Below are positions 18,998-28,955 of a stretch of 64,000 nucleotides of DNA, piece after piece. Below the pieces are notes generated by a model. The model was not told where the DNA came from. It worked only from the letters and a program-made list of their open reading frames with translations, and did no database searches. Source of the DNA: Mycobacterium sp. 852014-52450_SCH5900713 (GTDB lineage Bacteria; Actinomycetota; Actinomycetes; Mycobacteriales; Mycobacteriaceae); assembly GCF_001667075.1 (NCBI RefSeq), contig NZ_LZIL01000053.1:1-64000 (forward strand), written 5' to 3'. Each line of letters starts with the position of its first letter. The first letter of the stretch is position 1. Both the position numbers and the translations under genes were made by a program.

Positions 18998-19293
18998 ATC
19001 CGGCCAATTACCTCTATCTTTCGGCCCTGCTGTTCACCATCGGCGCGTCGGGTGTGCTGTTGCGACGCAACGCCATCGTGATGTTCATGTGCGTCGAGCT
19101 GATGCTGAACGCGGTGAACCTGGCGTTCGTCACGTTCGCGCGGATGCACGGCCACCTGGACGGGCAGATGATCGCGTTCTTCACGATGGTGGTGGCCGCG
19201 TGCGAGGTCGTCGTCGGCCTGGCGATCATCATGACGATTTTCCGTGCCCGCAAGTCGGCGTCGGTCGACGACGCGAACCTACTCAAAGGCTAA
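18994..19293 (+). CDS. nuoK: NADH-quinone oxidoreductase subunit K
   Basis: A 99-residue three-helix membrane subunit of the Mrp/MnhC type. The conserved acidic residues are in [15 protein letters not shown] (helix 2) and [13 protein letters not shown] (helix 3); these Glu residues are needed for proton pumping. Its length equals the family norm. ATG overlaps the nuoJ stop as ATGA. The stop is 10 nt before the nuoL ATG. Confidence 0.97.
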   Translation: MNPANYLYLSALLFTIGASGVLLRRNAIVMFMCVELMLNAVNLAFVTFARMHGHLDGQMIAFFTMVVAACEVVVGLAIIMTIFRARKSASVDDANLLKG

Positions 19294-19303
19294 CGACGCC
19301 AAC

Positions 19304-21190
19304 ATGACTCACTACACCTGGCTGCTGGTGGCGCTTCCGCTGGCGGGTGCCGCGATCCTGTTGTTCGGCGGGCGACGCACCGACGCCTGGGGCCACTGGC
19401 TGGGCTGCGCCACCGCCCTCGCGGCGTTCGGCGTCGGCCTGAGCCTACTCAACGAGCTGCTCGGCCGCGGCGCGGACGACCGCGTTATCCACCAGACGGT
19501 GTTCACCTGGATCCCGGTCGGCCAACTGCAGGTGGACCTCGGCATGCAGATCGACCAGCTCTCGGTGTGTTTCGTGCTGCTGATCTCGGGGGTCGGGTCG
19601 CTGATCCACATCTATTCGGTCGCCTACATGGCCGAAGACCCGGACCGCCGAAGGTTTTTCGGCTACCTCAACCTGTTCCTCGCCTCGATGCTGCTGCTGG
19701 TGGTCGCCGACAACTACGTGGTCCTCTACGTCGGGTGGGAAGGCGTGGGCCTGGCCTCCTACCTGCTCATCGGGTTCTGGTACCACAAGCCCACGGCGGC
19801 TACCGCCGCCAAGAAGGCGTTCGTGATGAACCGCGTCGGGGACGCCGGGCTCGCTTTGGGAATGTTCTTGATGTTCAGCACCTTCGGCACGCTGTCCTAC
19901 GCCGGGGTGTTCGGCGGTGCGCCCGCCGCAGGCCGCGGCGCGCTGACGGCAATGGGGTTGCTGCTGCTGCTGGGTGCCTGCGCCAAGTCCGCGCAGGTCC
20001 CGCTGCAGGCCTGGTTGGGTGACGCCATGGAGGGCCCCACCCCGGTGTCCGCGCTGATCCACGCCGCCACCATGGTGACCGCCGGCGTCTACCTCATCGT
20101 GCGCTCCAACCCGCTCTACAACCTGGCGCCCGATGCTCAGACCGCCGTCGTCGTCGTCGGCGCCGTCACGCTGTTGCTCGGGGCGTTCATCGGCTGCGCC
20201 AAGGACGACATCAAGCGCGCGCTGGCGGCATCCACGATGAGCCAGATCGGCTACATGGTGCTGGCCGCCGGATTGGGCCCGGCCGGTTACGCGTTCGCGA
20301 TCATGCATCTGCTCACCCACGGCTTCTTCAAGGCGGGCTTGTTCCTCGGCTCCGGCGCGGTGATCCACGCGATGCACGAGGAACAGGACATGCGCCGCTA
20401 CGGTGGCCTGCGCGCGGCGCTGCCGATCACCTTCGCCACCTTCGGCCTCGGGTATCTGGCGATCATCGGCGTGCCGCCATTCGCGGGCTTCTTCTCCAAG
20501 GACGCCATCATCGAGGCGGCGCTGGGCGCCGGCGGCGTCCGCGGTTATGTGCTGGGCGGGGCGGCGCTGCTGGGCGCGGGCGTCACCGCGTTCTACATGA
20601 CCCGCGTCATGCTGATGACGTTCTTCGGCAGAAAGCGTTGGGCGCCAAACACTCATCCGCACGAGGCGCCCGGCCTGATGACGTGGCCGATGATCCTGCT
20701 CGCCGTCGGCTCGGTGTTCTCCGGGGGGCTGCTGGCGTGGCGGGGCACCCTGCAACGCTGGCTCGAGCCGGTCGTCGGTAAGCACGAAGAGGTGACCCAC
20801 GCCTTCCCCGCCTGGGCGAACACCGCGCTGGCGCTGGGCGTGGTTATCGTCGGGATCGCGGTGGCCTACCGGTTGTACGCGAACGCCGAAATCCCCAGGG
20901 TGGCGCCGCTTGCGGTGTCACCGCTCACGACGGCCGCACGCAGAGACTTCTATGGCGACGCCTTCAACGAGGAGGTGTTCATGCGCCCCGGCGCGGAACT
21001 GACCCAAGCGCTCGTCGACGTCGACAACGCGGGGGTGGACGGTTCCGTCAACGCGCTCGCCGCGCTGGTAAGCCGAACTTCGAATCGCCTGCGGGGGCTG
21101 CAAACCGGCTTCGCCCGCAACTACGCATTGTCGATGCTGACGGGCGCGGTCCTGGTGATCGCGCTGATCCTGGCGGTGAAACTGTGGTGA
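19304..21190 (+). CDS. nuoL: NADH-quinone oxidoreductase subunit L
   Basis: A 628-residue antiporter-like subunit at the far end of the membrane arm, with about 16 helices and the long lateral amphipathic helix near the C-terminus. The family block [19 protein letters not shown] contains the key Glu; [20 protein letters not shown] and [14 protein letters not shown] include the conserved Lys and His residues. ATG 19304 is used because the upstream extension is a shadow of nuoK. It overlaps the nuoM start region. Confidence 0.97.
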   Translation: MTHYTWLLVALPLAGAAILLFGGRRTDAWGHWLGCATALAAFGVGLSLLNELLGRGADDRVIHQTVFTWIPVGQLQVDLGMQIDQLSVCFVLLISGVGSLIHIYSVAYMAEDPDRRRFFGYLNLFLASMLLLVVADNYVVLYVGWEGVGLASYLLIGFWYHKPTAATAAKKAFVMNRVGDAGLALGMFLMFSTFGTLSYAGVFGGAPAAGRGALTAMGLLLLLGACAKSAQVPLQAWLGDAMEGPTPVSALIHAATMVTAGVYLIVRSNPLYNLAPDAQTAVVVVGAVTLLLGAFIGCAKDDIKRALAASTMSQIGYMVLAAGLGPAGYAFAIMHLLTHGFFKAGLFLGSGAVIHAMHEEQDMRRYGGLRAALPITFATFGLGYLAIIGVPPFAGFFSKDAIIEAALGAGGVRGYVLGGAALLGAGVTAFYMTRVMLMTFFGRKRWAPNTHPHEAPGLMTWPMILLAVGSVFSGGLLAWRGTLQRWLEPVVGKHEEVTHAFPAWANTALALGVVIVGIAVAYRLYANAEIPRVAPLAVSPLTTAARRDFYGDAFNEEVFMRPGAELTQALVDVDNAGVDGSVNALAALVSRTSNRLRGLQTGFARNYALSMLTGAVLVIALILAVKLW

Positions 21191-22761
21191 AAAATCTGCC
21201 CTGGCTGAGCATCCTGTGGCTGCTGCCGCTGGCCGGTTCGGTGCTCGTCATCCTGCTGCCGCCGGGACTGCGCCGGCTCGCCAAGTGGACCGGCCTGGTC
21301 TTCGGCGTCCTCACGCTGGCGGTCGCGATCGTCGTCACCCTCGGCTTCAAGTCGGGTGGCACCACTTACCAGTTCGTCGAAAGCCATTCCTGGATACCGG
21401 CGTTCGGCGCCACCTACTCGCTCGGAGTGGACGGCATCGCGGTGGTGCTGGTGCTGCTCACGGCGGTGCTGATCCCGGTGCTGCAGGTGGCCGGCTGGAA
21501 CGATGGCGGAGAACGCAGCCCTCGCGGCGTGCACGCCTACGTCGCCCTGACGCTGGCCATCGAGTCGATGGTGCTGATCTCGGTGGTCGCGCTGGATGTG
21601 TTGCTCTTCTACGTCTTCTTCGAGGCCATGCTCATCCCGATGTACTTCCTGATCGGGGGCTTCGGCGGCGGGGCCGGCAGGTCACGCGCGGCGGTGAAGT
21701 TCTTGCTGTACAACCTGTTCGGTGGGCTGATCATGCTGGCCGCCGTGATCGGCCTGTACGTGGTGACCGCGCAGCACGGTTCGGGCACCTTCGACTTCCG
21801 CGAGATCGTCGCCGGCGTGGCCTCCGGCCGCTACGGGGCCGACTCCGCGGTGTTCAAGGCGCTGTTCCTGGGTTTCATGTTCGCGTTCGCCATCAAGGCG
21901 CCGCTCTGGCCGTTCCACCGCTGGCTGCCCGACGCCGCGGTGGAGGCCACCCCGGCCACCGCGGTGCTGATGATGGCGGTGATGGACAAGGTCGGCACCT
22001 TCGGCATGCTGCGCTACTGCCTGCAGCTGTTCCCCGGCGCCTCAACCTATTTCCGGCCCCTGATCGTCGTGCTGGCCGTCATCGGTGTCATCTACGGCGC
22101 GGTCGTGGCCATCGGGCAGACCGACATCATGCGCCTGATCGCCTACACCTCCATCTCTCACTTCGGGTTCATCATTCTCGGCATCTTCGTGATGACGAGC
22201 CAGGGGCAAAGCGGGTCGACGCTGTACATGCTCAACCACGGCCTGTCCACGGCGGCGGTGTTCCTGATCGCGGGGTTCCTGATATCCCGGCACGGCAGCC
22301 GGAAGATCGCCGATTACGGCGGGGTGCAGAAGGTGGCGCCCATCCTGGCGGGGACGTTCCTCGTCTCGGCGATGGCCACCCTGTCGCTTCCCGGTCTGGC
22401 GCCCTTCATCAGCGAATTCCTGGTCCTGCTGGGCACTTTCAACCGGTACTGGCTGGCCGCCGCCTTCGGTGTCACCGCGCTGGTGTTGTCCGCCATCTAC
22501 ATGCTGTGGCTCTACCAGCGCATGATGACCGGACCGGTGGCCTCCGGCAACGAGAAGATCGGCGACCTGCGGGCGCGCGAATTGCTCGTCGTCGCACCGT
22601 TGATCGCGTTGTTGTTCGTCCTCGGGGTTTACCCGAAGCCGGTGCTGGACATCATCAACCCCGCCGTCGAGAACACGATGACCACCATCGGTCAGCATGA
22701 TCCCGCGCCGAGCGTGCCGGCGGTCAACCGCGCACCCCGGACAGCCGAAGGACCGCGATAA
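21187..22761 (+). CDS. nuoM: NADH-quinone oxidoreductase subunit M
   Basis: A 524-residue antiporter-like membrane subunit with about 14 helices. Signature segments are [20 protein letters not shown] (essential Glu), [19 protein letters not shown] and [18 protein letters not shown]. Two GTG codons in a row (21184 and 21187) can start it. The second gives the usual GTGA overlap with the nuoL stop and the mycobacterial N-terminus, so I chose it. Its stop shares a base with the nuoN ATG (TAATG). Confidence 0.96.
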   Translation: MKNLPWLSILWLLPLAGSVLVILLPPGLRRLAKWTGLVFGVLTLAVAIVVTLGFKSGGTTYQFVESHSWIPAFGATYSLGVDGIAVVLVLLTAVLIPVLQVAGWNDGGERSPRGVHAYVALTLAIESMVLISVVALDVLLFYVFFEAMLIPMYFLIGGFGGGAGRSRAAVKFLLYNLFGGLIMLAAVIGLYVVTAQHGSGTFDFREIVAGVASGRYGADSAVFKALFLGFMFAFAIKAPLWPFHRWLPDAAVEATPATAVLMMAVMDKVGTFGMLRYCLQLFPGASTYFRPLIVVLAVIGVIYGAVVAIGQTDIMRLIAYTSISHFGFIILGIFVMTSQGQSGSTLYMLNHGLSTAAVFLIAGFLISRHGSRKIADYGGVQKVAPILAGTFLVSAMATLSLPGLAPFISEFLVLLGTFNRYWLAAAFGVTALVLSAIYMLWLYQRMMTGPVASGNEKIGDLRARELLVVAPLIALLFVLGVYPKPVLDIINPAVENTMTTIGQHDPAPSVPAVNRAPRTAEGPR

Positions 22762-24350
22762 TGACCCTCCCCACCCCCAGCATCGAGTACTTCCTGCTCT
22801 GCCCGACGCTCATCGTGTTCGGTGTCGCCGTGGTCGGCGTCCTCGCGGAAGCCTTCCTGCCGAGGCGGATTCGCTATGGCGCCCAGGTGACACTGGCCTT
22901 GGCCGGTTTGGTCGCAGCCTTCGTCGCGGTGATCGCGGTGAGCCGCTCCGTCCCGGCCTCCGGCCGCGCGACGGTGCTGGGCGCGATGGCCGTCGACCGG
23001 CCGACCCTCTACCTACAGGGCACGGTGCTGCTGGTCGCGGTGCTGGCGGTCATCTTCATCGCCGAACGCACGCAAGCCAAGGCGGACAGCAAGGTCGCCG
23101 CGGGGGTGGGCGCCGCCGGGTCGGTCGGCCTGGATTCCTTCACCCCGCAGGCGTCCGCGGTCCCGGGCAGCGACGCCGAGCGCGACGCGGAGCGGGCCGG
23201 GGCCGCGCAGACGGAGCTGTTCCCACTGGCGATGCTGTCCGTCGGCGGCATGATGGTCTTCCCCGCATCCAACGACCTGTTGACGATGTTCGTTGCGCTG
23301 GAAGTTCTTTCGCTGCCGCTGTACCTGATGTGCGGCCTGGCCCGTCATCGGCGCCTGCTGTCGCAGGAGGCGGCGATGAAGTACTTCCTGTTGGGCGCCT
23401 TCTCGTCGGCGTTCTTCCTGTACGGCGTGGCGCTGCTGTACGGCGCGACCGGCACGCTGTTGCTGACCGGCATCCGGGATGCGCTGGCGGCGCACAGGGA
23501 CACCTCGATGGCGTTGGTGGGCGTCGCGCTGCTGTCGGTCGGCCTGCTGTTCAAAGTGGGTGCGGTCCCGTTCCATTCGTGGATTCCGGACGTCTACCAG
23601 GGCGCGCCCACGCCCATCACCGGGTTCATGGCGGCCGCCACCAAGGTCGCGGCCTTCGGCGCGCTGCTGCGGGTCGTCTACGTCGCGCTGCCGCCTCTGC
23701 ACGATCAATGGCGCCCGGTGCTGTGGACCATCTCGATCCTCACCATGGCGGTGGGCACCATCACCGCGGTTAACCAAACCGACGTCAAGCGGATGCTCGC
23801 CTACTCCTCGGTCGCCCACGTCGGGTTCATCCTCACCGGCGTGATCGCCGACAACCAGGCGGGGCTCTCGTCCACGCTGTTCTACCTGCTCGCCTACAGC
23901 TTCAGCACCGTCGGCGCGTTCGCGATCGTGAGCCTGATCCGCGATGCCGACGGCGTCGAGGACGCCACCCTGTCGCACTGGGCGGGACTCGGGCAGCGCT
24001 CACCGATTGTGGGCGTGATGTTTTCGATGTTCCTGCTGGCCTTCGCCGGCATCCCGCTGACGAGCGGATTCGTCAGCAAGCTCGCCGTGTTCAAGGCCGC
24101 GGCGCAGGGCGGCGCGGCGCCGCTGGTGATCATCGGTGTGGTGGCCAGTGGGATTGCGGCCTACTTCTACGTGCGGGTGATCGTGTCGATGTTCTTCACC
24201 GAGGCAACCGACGACACCCCCCACGTGGTGGCGCCGGGGATTTTGAGCAAGGCCGCGATCGCCGTCTGCGCCGCGATCACCGTGGCGCTGGGCATCTTCC
24301 CGCAGCCGGTGCTCGACCTCGCCGACCAGGCCGCCCAGCTGCTGCACTGA
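22761..24350 (+). CDS. nuoN: NADH-quinone oxidoreductase subunit N
   Basis: A 529-residue antiporter-like subunit and last gene of the operon. It has the KVGAVPFHSWIPDVYQGAPT block with conserved Lys and the FVALEVLSLPLYLMCGLARH segment with the key Glu. Residues about 105-150 hold an Ala/Gly-rich hydrophilic loop before the third conserved helix, seen in other mycobacterial NuoN. The operon ends only 2 bp from the stop codon of the convergent membrane gene, with no obvious hairpin between them. Confidence 0.96.
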   Translation: MTLPTPSIEYFLLCPTLIVFGVAVVGVLAEAFLPRRIRYGAQVTLALAGLVAAFVAVIAVSRSVPASGRATVLGAMAVDRPTLYLQGTVLLVAVLAVIFIAERTQAKADSKVAAGVGAAGSVGLDSFTPQASAVPGSDAERDAERAGAAQTELFPLAMLSVGGMMVFPASNDLLTMFVALEVLSLPLYLMCGLARHRRLLSQEAAMKYFLLGAFSSAFFLYGVALLYGATGTLLLTGIRDALAAHRDTSMALVGVALLSVGLLFKVGAVPFHSWIPDVYQGAPTPITGFMAAATKVAAFGALLRVVYVALPPLHDQWRPVLWTISILTMAVGTITAVNQTDVKRMLAYSSVAHVGFILTGVIADNQAGLSSTLFYLLAYSFSTVGAFAIVSLIRDADGVEDATLSHWAGLGQRSPIVGVMFSMFLLAFAGIPLTSGFVSKLAVFKAAAQGGAAPLVIIGVVASGIAAYFYVRVIVSMFFTEATDDTPHVVAPGILSKAAIAVCAAITVALGIFPQPVLDLADQAAQLLH

Positions 24351-24352
24351 GA

Positions 24353-24817
24353 TCAGCCGAGGAACGGGCGCACGGCCAGCACGTAGACGGCCAGGGCGGC
24401 CAGCGGCGCGGCCAGCGGCAACCACGGCAGTTGCAGCGGGAACGACGTCGCGACCAATCCGGCGAACGTGAACCCAACGGCGCCAACGGCTGTCGGCCAG
24501 CTGCCCAGCACCACACCGGCCGACCCGCCGACCGCGTGGCGGCATACCAGGTAGGAGGCGGCGCTCAGCCCCGACAGCGCGACGAACACGAGCGGCGGGT
24601 CGGACAGCACGATGGTGACCACCGATAGCAGCACCGCAAGCGTTGCGGCTGGACGAAATGCCGTCCCCGCCACCACCGCGCCCAGGGCCGTGGCCCAAGC
24701 GGCCACGGCACGTCCGTGCGTGCCGTCAGCGGCCAATCCGACCATCAGCAGGCCGAACGCGATTGAGAACACCGGGGCCCACAGCCGCGGCAGTGCCGCC
24801 TTCTCGTCGCTAACCAC
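24353..24817 (-). CDS. Small integral membrane protein (Rv3162c-like)
   Basis: A 154-residue protein with about four to five hydrophobic helices (for example LWAPVFSIAFGLLMVGLAA, LAVLLSVVTIVL and LAALAVYVLAVRPFLG). There is no recognised domain; by position it is the Rv3162c counterpart. GTG 24817 is the likely start, overlapping the DUF58 stop by 8 nt, and gives VSDEKAALPRLW at the N-terminus. It ends the moxR operon and abuts nuoN convergently. Its function is unknown; such small membrane proteins may scaffold the MoxR/DUF58 complex. Confidence 0.8.
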   Translation of the reverse strand: MVSDEKAALPRLWAPVFSIAFGLLMVGLAADGTHGRAVAAWATALGAVVAGTAFRPAATLAVLLSVVTIVLSDPPLVFVALSGLSAASYLVCRHAVGGSAGVVLGSWPTAVGAVGFTFAGLVATSFPLQLPWLPLAAPLAALAVYVLAVRPFLG

Positions 24818-26075
24818 CGAGCCGCCCCCGGATCCTGCGGCGGCGGTCCGGCAGCACACCCATGGACTGCTCCAGCCCGCTATCCCCTTGCCAAGACACG
24901 ATGTCGACGCCCACGGTGGCCATGTCGCGATACATGGCGGAGCGCTGCAGCGTCCACATCCGGTCCACCAGGGGATCCTGCTCGCCCTCGAACGGGGAGC
25001 TGTCGAGGATGTCCACGGCGATGACGACATGGCCCCGCTTGCGGAGGTCGATCAACGCGAGCGCGAATTCGGTATCGAGCAGCGTGGAGAACGCGATGAC
25101 GATCGCGCCGGCGGGAACAGCCGCGCGCGGCGCCAACGTGCCCGTTGTCTTCTCGAATCGGTCGCCCGCACCGAGCACCGTGTCGAGGACCCGATAGAAC
25201 TGGCGCTGCCCGATGTCGGCGCCCAGCCAGCGCGGGCGGTTGCCGCCCAGGGCGACGATTCCGGCGCGGTCCCCGTGGCGCAGCGCGGTCTGTACGACCT
25301 GCGCGGCGCCCCGAACCACGCGCTCGGTGGCGCGGGTCGCGGGGCCCAACGGCTGGCGGTAGGTGTCGATCAGCACCACCACGTCGGCGGCGCGGTCGGT
25401 GAGCCGCTGAGTCACGTGTAGCTGGCCGCGACGCGCGCTCACCGGCCAATTCACCGCGCGCAGTTGGTCTCCCGGCACGTAGGCGCGGATGTCGGCGTAT
25501 TCGACGCCGGGGCCGACATGCCGGGTGAGGTGGGCGCCCAGGCGGTCGAGCAGCTCGGTCTGCGGGATGGGCGTCGACTGCGGGGGCGTCAGGGGAAAGA
25601 CAATGACTTCGGCGGCGTCGACCGTCGCCGTCCCGTACAGCAGCCCGCCGCGCGCGACCGCGTCGACCCGGGCCCGGATGAAGTACCGGCCCCAGCGTTG
25701 CGCCGTTGCCGCAACCCGTTTGCTCCGGCGGGAGTCCGAGTCGAGAACTTCGAGCTGCAACCCCTCCACGGGCGGAACCGTGACCTCGACCGCCGAAAAC
25801 CCCGTTGCCTCGCCCTCTTCCGTCGCCCAGATGCGCAGCTGGGCGCGGTCGTCTTCAAAGCACCGCTGCGCATCGGGATCGCCGTGCACGCGGATCGTCG
25901 GCACGGGTCGTTGCCAGCTGATCGAGCACAGCACGCCCAGCAGCGGCGCCGCGAACGCGATCAGCTGCCACCGCGCGCCGATCACCGCGACCGCGAGCGC
26001 CAGCCCCGCGCAGCTGGCCATCGCCCGCGTCAAGTGCGATGCGCGCCAGCGGAACTCAACCGGAGACTGGGTCAC
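24810..26075 (-). CDS. DUF58 domain protein
   Basis: A 421-residue protein with two N-terminal membrane helices (about 20-55) and a C-terminal DUF58 domain. The DUF58 hallmark EYADIRAYVPGDQLRAVNW is near residue 215, followed by a vWA-like fold starting DVVVLIDTY. DUF58 proteins travel with MoxR ATPases and probably act in envelope-associated protein assembly or folding. GTG 26075 overlaps the moxR stop by 4 nt; a start 28 codons earlier would be a shadow of moxR. Rv3163c is the M. tuberculosis match. Confidence 0.88.
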   Translation of the reverse strand: MTQSPVEFRWRASHLTRAMASCAGLALAVAVIGARWQLIAFAAPLLGVLCSISWQRPVPTIRVHGDPDAQRCFEDDRAQLRIWATEEGEATGFSAVEVTVPPVEGLQLEVLDSDSRRSKRVAATAQRWGRYFIRARVDAVARGGLLYGTATVDAAEVIVFPLTPPQSTPIPQTELLDRLGAHLTRHVGPGVEYADIRAYVPGDQLRAVNWPVSARRGQLHVTQRLTDRAADVVVLIDTYRQPLGPATRATERVVRGAAQVVQTALRHGDRAGIVALGGNRPRWLGADIGQRQFYRVLDTVLGAGDRFEKTTGTLAPRAAVPAGAIVIAFSTLLDTEFALALIDLRKRGHVVIAVDILDSSPFEGEQDPLVDRMWTLQRSAMYRDMATVGVDIVSWQGDSGLEQSMGVLPDRRRRIRGRLGG

Positions 26076-27040
26076 GTGTCGCCGTGGCCCGTGCGGGGCA
26101 CCGGTAAGCGGCGCAACAACTCCCCGACCACGTCGGCACCCTGAATCTTGCGCACCCACATCTCCGGGCGCAAGGTGATCCGGTGCGCGACCGCCGGGAC
26201 GGCGAGCGCCTTGACGTCCTCGGGGATCACATAGTCCCGGCCGAGCAAGAGGGCGCGGGCGCGGGCGAGTTGAACCAGGTCGAGCTCGGCGCGCGGGCTG
26301 GCGCCGACCGCCACCTGCGGATGGTGGCGCGTGGCATTCGCCAGCGACACCACGTAGTGCAACACGTCCTCGTGCACGGTCACCTGCTCGACCGATTCGC
26401 GCATCGCGAGCAGGTCGTGCGCATCCACCACCTGATTGACGGTCGGTTCCACCGACCCGCGTTCGAGGCGCCGGCGCAACATCGCGGCCTCGTCACGCTC
26501 GGACAGGTAGCGCAGTTCCAGGCGGATCGCGAACCGGTCCAGCTGCGCTTCCGGCAGCGGATAGGTGCCCTCGTACTCGATTGGATTGTCGGTCGCGAGC
26601 ACGACGAAAGGCTTTGGCAGCTGGTGTGTTTCACCGTCAATGCTGACCTGGCCTTCGGCCATCGCCTCGAGCAGCGCCGCCTGGGTCTTGGGCGGCGTAC
26701 GGTTGATCTCGTCGGCGAGCAACAGGTTGGTGAAGATCGGCCCCGCCCGGAACGCGAAACGGCCTGACTGCATGTCGTAGATCGTCGAGCCGAGCAGGTC
26801 CGCGGGCAGCAGGTCCGGGGTGAATTGCACGCGGGTGAATTGCAGCCCCAGCGCCGCGGCGAACGACCTGGCGATCAGCGTCTTCCCCAGGCCAGGCAGG
26901 TCTTCGATCAGAACGTGACCGCGGGCGAGCACCGCGATGAGGATGAGGGTGAGCGCGGAACGCTTGCCCACCACCACCCGCTCGATCTCGTCGAGCACCG
27001 CCTCGCAGTGCGCTGTGGTTCTTGCCGCCGGCAGCGTCAT
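26072..27040 (-). CDS. moxR3: MoxR-family AAA+ ATPase
   Basis: A 322-residue AAA+ ATPase of the MoxR group, corresponding to Rv3164c (moxR3). Walker A is LPGLGKT (Lys53, Thr54), Walker B is NLLLADEINR (Asp110, Glu111), and sensor 1 is ATDNPIEYEGTYPLPEAQLDR with the trailing arginine. The lid domain is C-terminal (GASPRAELDLVQLARA). MoxR ATPases are chaperone-like and assemble or activate partner complexes with DUF58/vWA proteins. It overlaps both neighbours by 4 nt, so the four-gene set is coupled. Confidence 0.93.
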   Translation of the reverse strand: MTLPAARTTAHCEAVLDEIERVVVGKRSALTLILIAVLARGHVLIEDLPGLGKTLIARSFAAALGLQFTRVQFTPDLLPADLLGSTIYDMQSGRFAFRAGPIFTNLLLADEINRTPPKTQAALLEAMAEGQVSIDGETHQLPKPFVVLATDNPIEYEGTYPLPEAQLDRFAIRLELRYLSERDEAAMLRRRLERGSVEPTVNQVVDAHDLLAMRESVEQVTVHEDVLHYVVSLANATRHHPQVAVGASPRAELDLVQLARARALLLGRDYVIPEDVKALAVPAVAHRITLRPEMWVRKIQGADVVGELLRRLPVPRTGHGDT

Positions 27041-27519
27041 ACCTGTTCCAACTTTCGCAGAATCTCTTCCAGCGTTGCACGGCCGGGACCGGGTCGCCGG
27101 TCGCCGGTCCGCGCGACGTTGTTCGGATTAACCCATTCCCACAGTTCGTCCCCGAACAGCATTTGACCGCCCGTCTGATACGCGACGGGATCTTTGGATC
27201 GTCGCTCGCCGGTGGTCATCTCGTATCTGCGCGCGAGCATCGGGCGCAGGTGCCGGTCCCAGTCCACCCGGGTCGACTCCGACCACCGGATCGTCGTCTC
27301 GGTGTTGGAAAGCCAACGGCGCAGCGAATCCCCGAGATCGTCGGGATCCGCTTCCGGTTCGGGCCGCATTCCGCGTCCCAGGACGCGACGGACGGTGAGC
27401 AGCACCAGAGCCAGGGCGCCACCCGCCGCAACTAGCACCAATTGGCGGTCGTGCTGCATCAGCGCCAGCAGCTCGATTCCGACGATGAGGCAGATGCCCA
27501 GGGACAGTGTCTTTTTCAT
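27037..27519 (-). CDS. Membrane-anchored protein (Rv3165c-like)
   Basis: A 160-residue protein with two N-terminal hydrophobic helices (about 5-20 and 26-43) and a soluble, charged C-terminal part containing SNTETTIRWSESTRVDWDRH and LARRYEMTTGERRSKD. No catalytic motif is seen. It is the Rv3165c counterpart, always in the MoxR/DUF58 operon, overlapping moxR by 4 nt and the DUF4129 gene by 4 nt. Its function is unknown; assembly of the membrane complex is a reasonable guess from context. Confidence 0.82.
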   Translation of the reverse strand: MKKTLSLGICLIVGIELLALMQHDRQLVLVAAGGALALVLLTVRRVLGRGMRPEPEADPDDLGDSLRRWLSNTETTIRWSESTRVDWDRHLRPMLARRYEMTTGERRSKDPVAYQTGGQMLFGDELWEWVNPNNVARTGDRRPGPGRATLEEILRKLEQV

Positions 27520-28463
27520 ACGGGACTCCGGGAGCTCAGCTCGTCGAGAACCATCTCGAGCACGCGCACCGCCACGTCCCGGTGGCCCTCGTTCATCACG
27601 TGCGGGCTGAATCGCGCCTCGGCGAACAGATTCACCAATTGCACGGCGTTATCGGCCTGCAGCGCATGGTGTTCGACCGCCCGGGCCAACACCTCGGTCG
27701 GGGTGTCGAAGTCCTGCGGGGCGGCACCGGGCACATTGGCGAGTTCGCGTTCCATCGCCGCATAACAGGCGATGATCGCCTCGCGGGGTTCCCGGCTGAG
27801 GTCGGTCATCTCGGCCAGCCCCCGCTCGGCCGCCCGCACCAGAGATTCCGAACGTGTCGGCGGCGCCGGGGATTCGGTGTGATCGTCGATGACGGCGCCC
27901 GGCGTCACCGCGCGCCACCGCCGGCGCGACAGGACGACGCTTCCCGTGATGATGATCAGCATCATCGGGACGGTGGCGGCGAGCAGGATGCCGAACATGT
28001 CCCCGTTCGCAGAATGCGGCCGCTGCGGCGCCGGGGCGTTGCCATGTTCGGCCGGCGCGGCGTCGGTCGTCTGTGGCGGCTGCGCCTGACCGATACCGTG
28101 CGGCGCGAACAGGCGGGACGCCAGCAGCACGATCAGCAGCCAGGCCACGATGACCGCCAGCGCGATCAGCACCACGCGCCAGCTCGGCCGGCCCCTGCCG
28201 GTGCCGAGCATCTCGGACAGCTGGGCCGCCTGCGGCGCCGCCGCGCGCGGGTCACGCAACCGCGCGATCACCGCGATCGCCACCAGCGCGAGCGTCACGC
28301 CGAGGGCGGCCACCACGAATATCAGCGCCGCACGGCTACCGGCGGCATCGCCGCGCTCCTCGTGGTGGGCGGCGGGCAGGTAACCCCGCAGCGCGGCGGA
28401 GACGACGAGCAGCAGCACGATCAGGGCGACGACCCGCCCCGTGGGCTTGTCCATACCGGGCAT
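27516..28463 (-). CDS. DUF4129 membrane protein (Rv3166c-like)
   Basis: A 315-residue protein with three or four membrane segments (about 8-24, 45-70, 98-122 and 150-172) and a cytoplasmic C-terminal DUF4129 domain (AERGLAEMTDLSREPREAII, then CYAAMERELA and TPTEVLARAVEHHAL). DUF4129 is often linked to transglutaminase and MoxR operons. First gene of the minus-strand operon. The start is uncertain: ATG 28463, ATG 28454 and GTG 28469 are all in frame and none has a strong ribosome site. I chose 28463 by homologue length. Confidence 0.78.
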   Translation of the reverse strand: MPGMDKPTGRVVALIVLLLVVSAALRGYLPAAHHEERGDAAGSRAALIFVVAALGVTLALVAIAVIARLRDPRAAAPQAAQLSEMLGTGRGRPSWRVVLIALAVIVAWLLIVLLASRLFAPHGIGQAQPPQTTDAAPAEHGNAPAPQRPHSANGDMFGILLAATVPMMLIIITGSVVLSRRRWRAVTPGAVIDDHTESPAPPTRSESLVRAAERGLAEMTDLSREPREAIIACYAAMERELANVPGAAPQDFDTPTEVLARAVEHHALQADNAVQLVNLFAEARFSPHVMNEGHRDVAVRVLEMVLDELSSRSPV

Positions 28464-28617
28464 TGGCACACCACTCGACCGTTGTTGCGGCACTGGCCTT
28501 GCCTCATCCTGGCACGTCAGGCAGGGGTTATCCACAGTCGGAGATCCATCCACAAAACCGCGCTCGGGTCCTGGTTTCCAAACACATGTCCGATCGCGTT
28601 GGGTTGTGGGGTTCCGG

Positions 28618-28903
28618 ATGAGCGCCGAACAGGCACGAGGGCGGATAGGCGCCGCTCTCGACGTGATCGACGCCGCCCACGAAGTGCTGCGGACGGCCTC
28701 ATCGGATGGGGTCGGCATCGACTTGCGGGTCGAGGTCGCCGAGCGGCCGGAAACTCAGGAACGCAACAACCGGCGGCTGATGTACCGGTTTTTCGCGGAG
28801 ATCGCCCACCCGCCTCACCCGCCGCTTCCGGCTCGCGGCCCGGATCCGGCCTCGGCGGTCGCCGAGCGGCGATCCGGATCCGCCCGATGCGGACGAGGGC
28901 TGA
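28618..28903 (+). pseudogene. DUF222 (13E12 repeat family) remnant
   Basis: From ATG 28618 about 65 codons read as a DUF222-type N-terminus (RGRIGAALDVIDAAHEVL, then ETQERNNRRLMYRFFAE), the start of the 13E12 HNH-repeat proteins common in mycobacteria. The frame then loses similarity. In another frame a natural-looking acidic C-terminus (SGDPDPPDADEG, stop at 28901-28903) appears. The central few hundred residues, including any HNH nuclease motif, are gone. It looks like an internal deletion with frameshift. It sits exactly where the order differs from M. tuberculosis (between Rv3166c-like and Rv3167c-like genes). Confidence 0.45.
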
Positions 28904-28955
28904 CGCGCCGCGCGCGTCTCGCCAAGCGGCCCAGCCCGGTGGGACACTACGGTTC

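Noticed and set aside
27507..28955. Long plus-strand frame reading into the methyltransferase
   Set aside because: The part before 28956 is antisense to the DUF4129 gene and low-complexity; only the last 201 codons are a methyltransferase.
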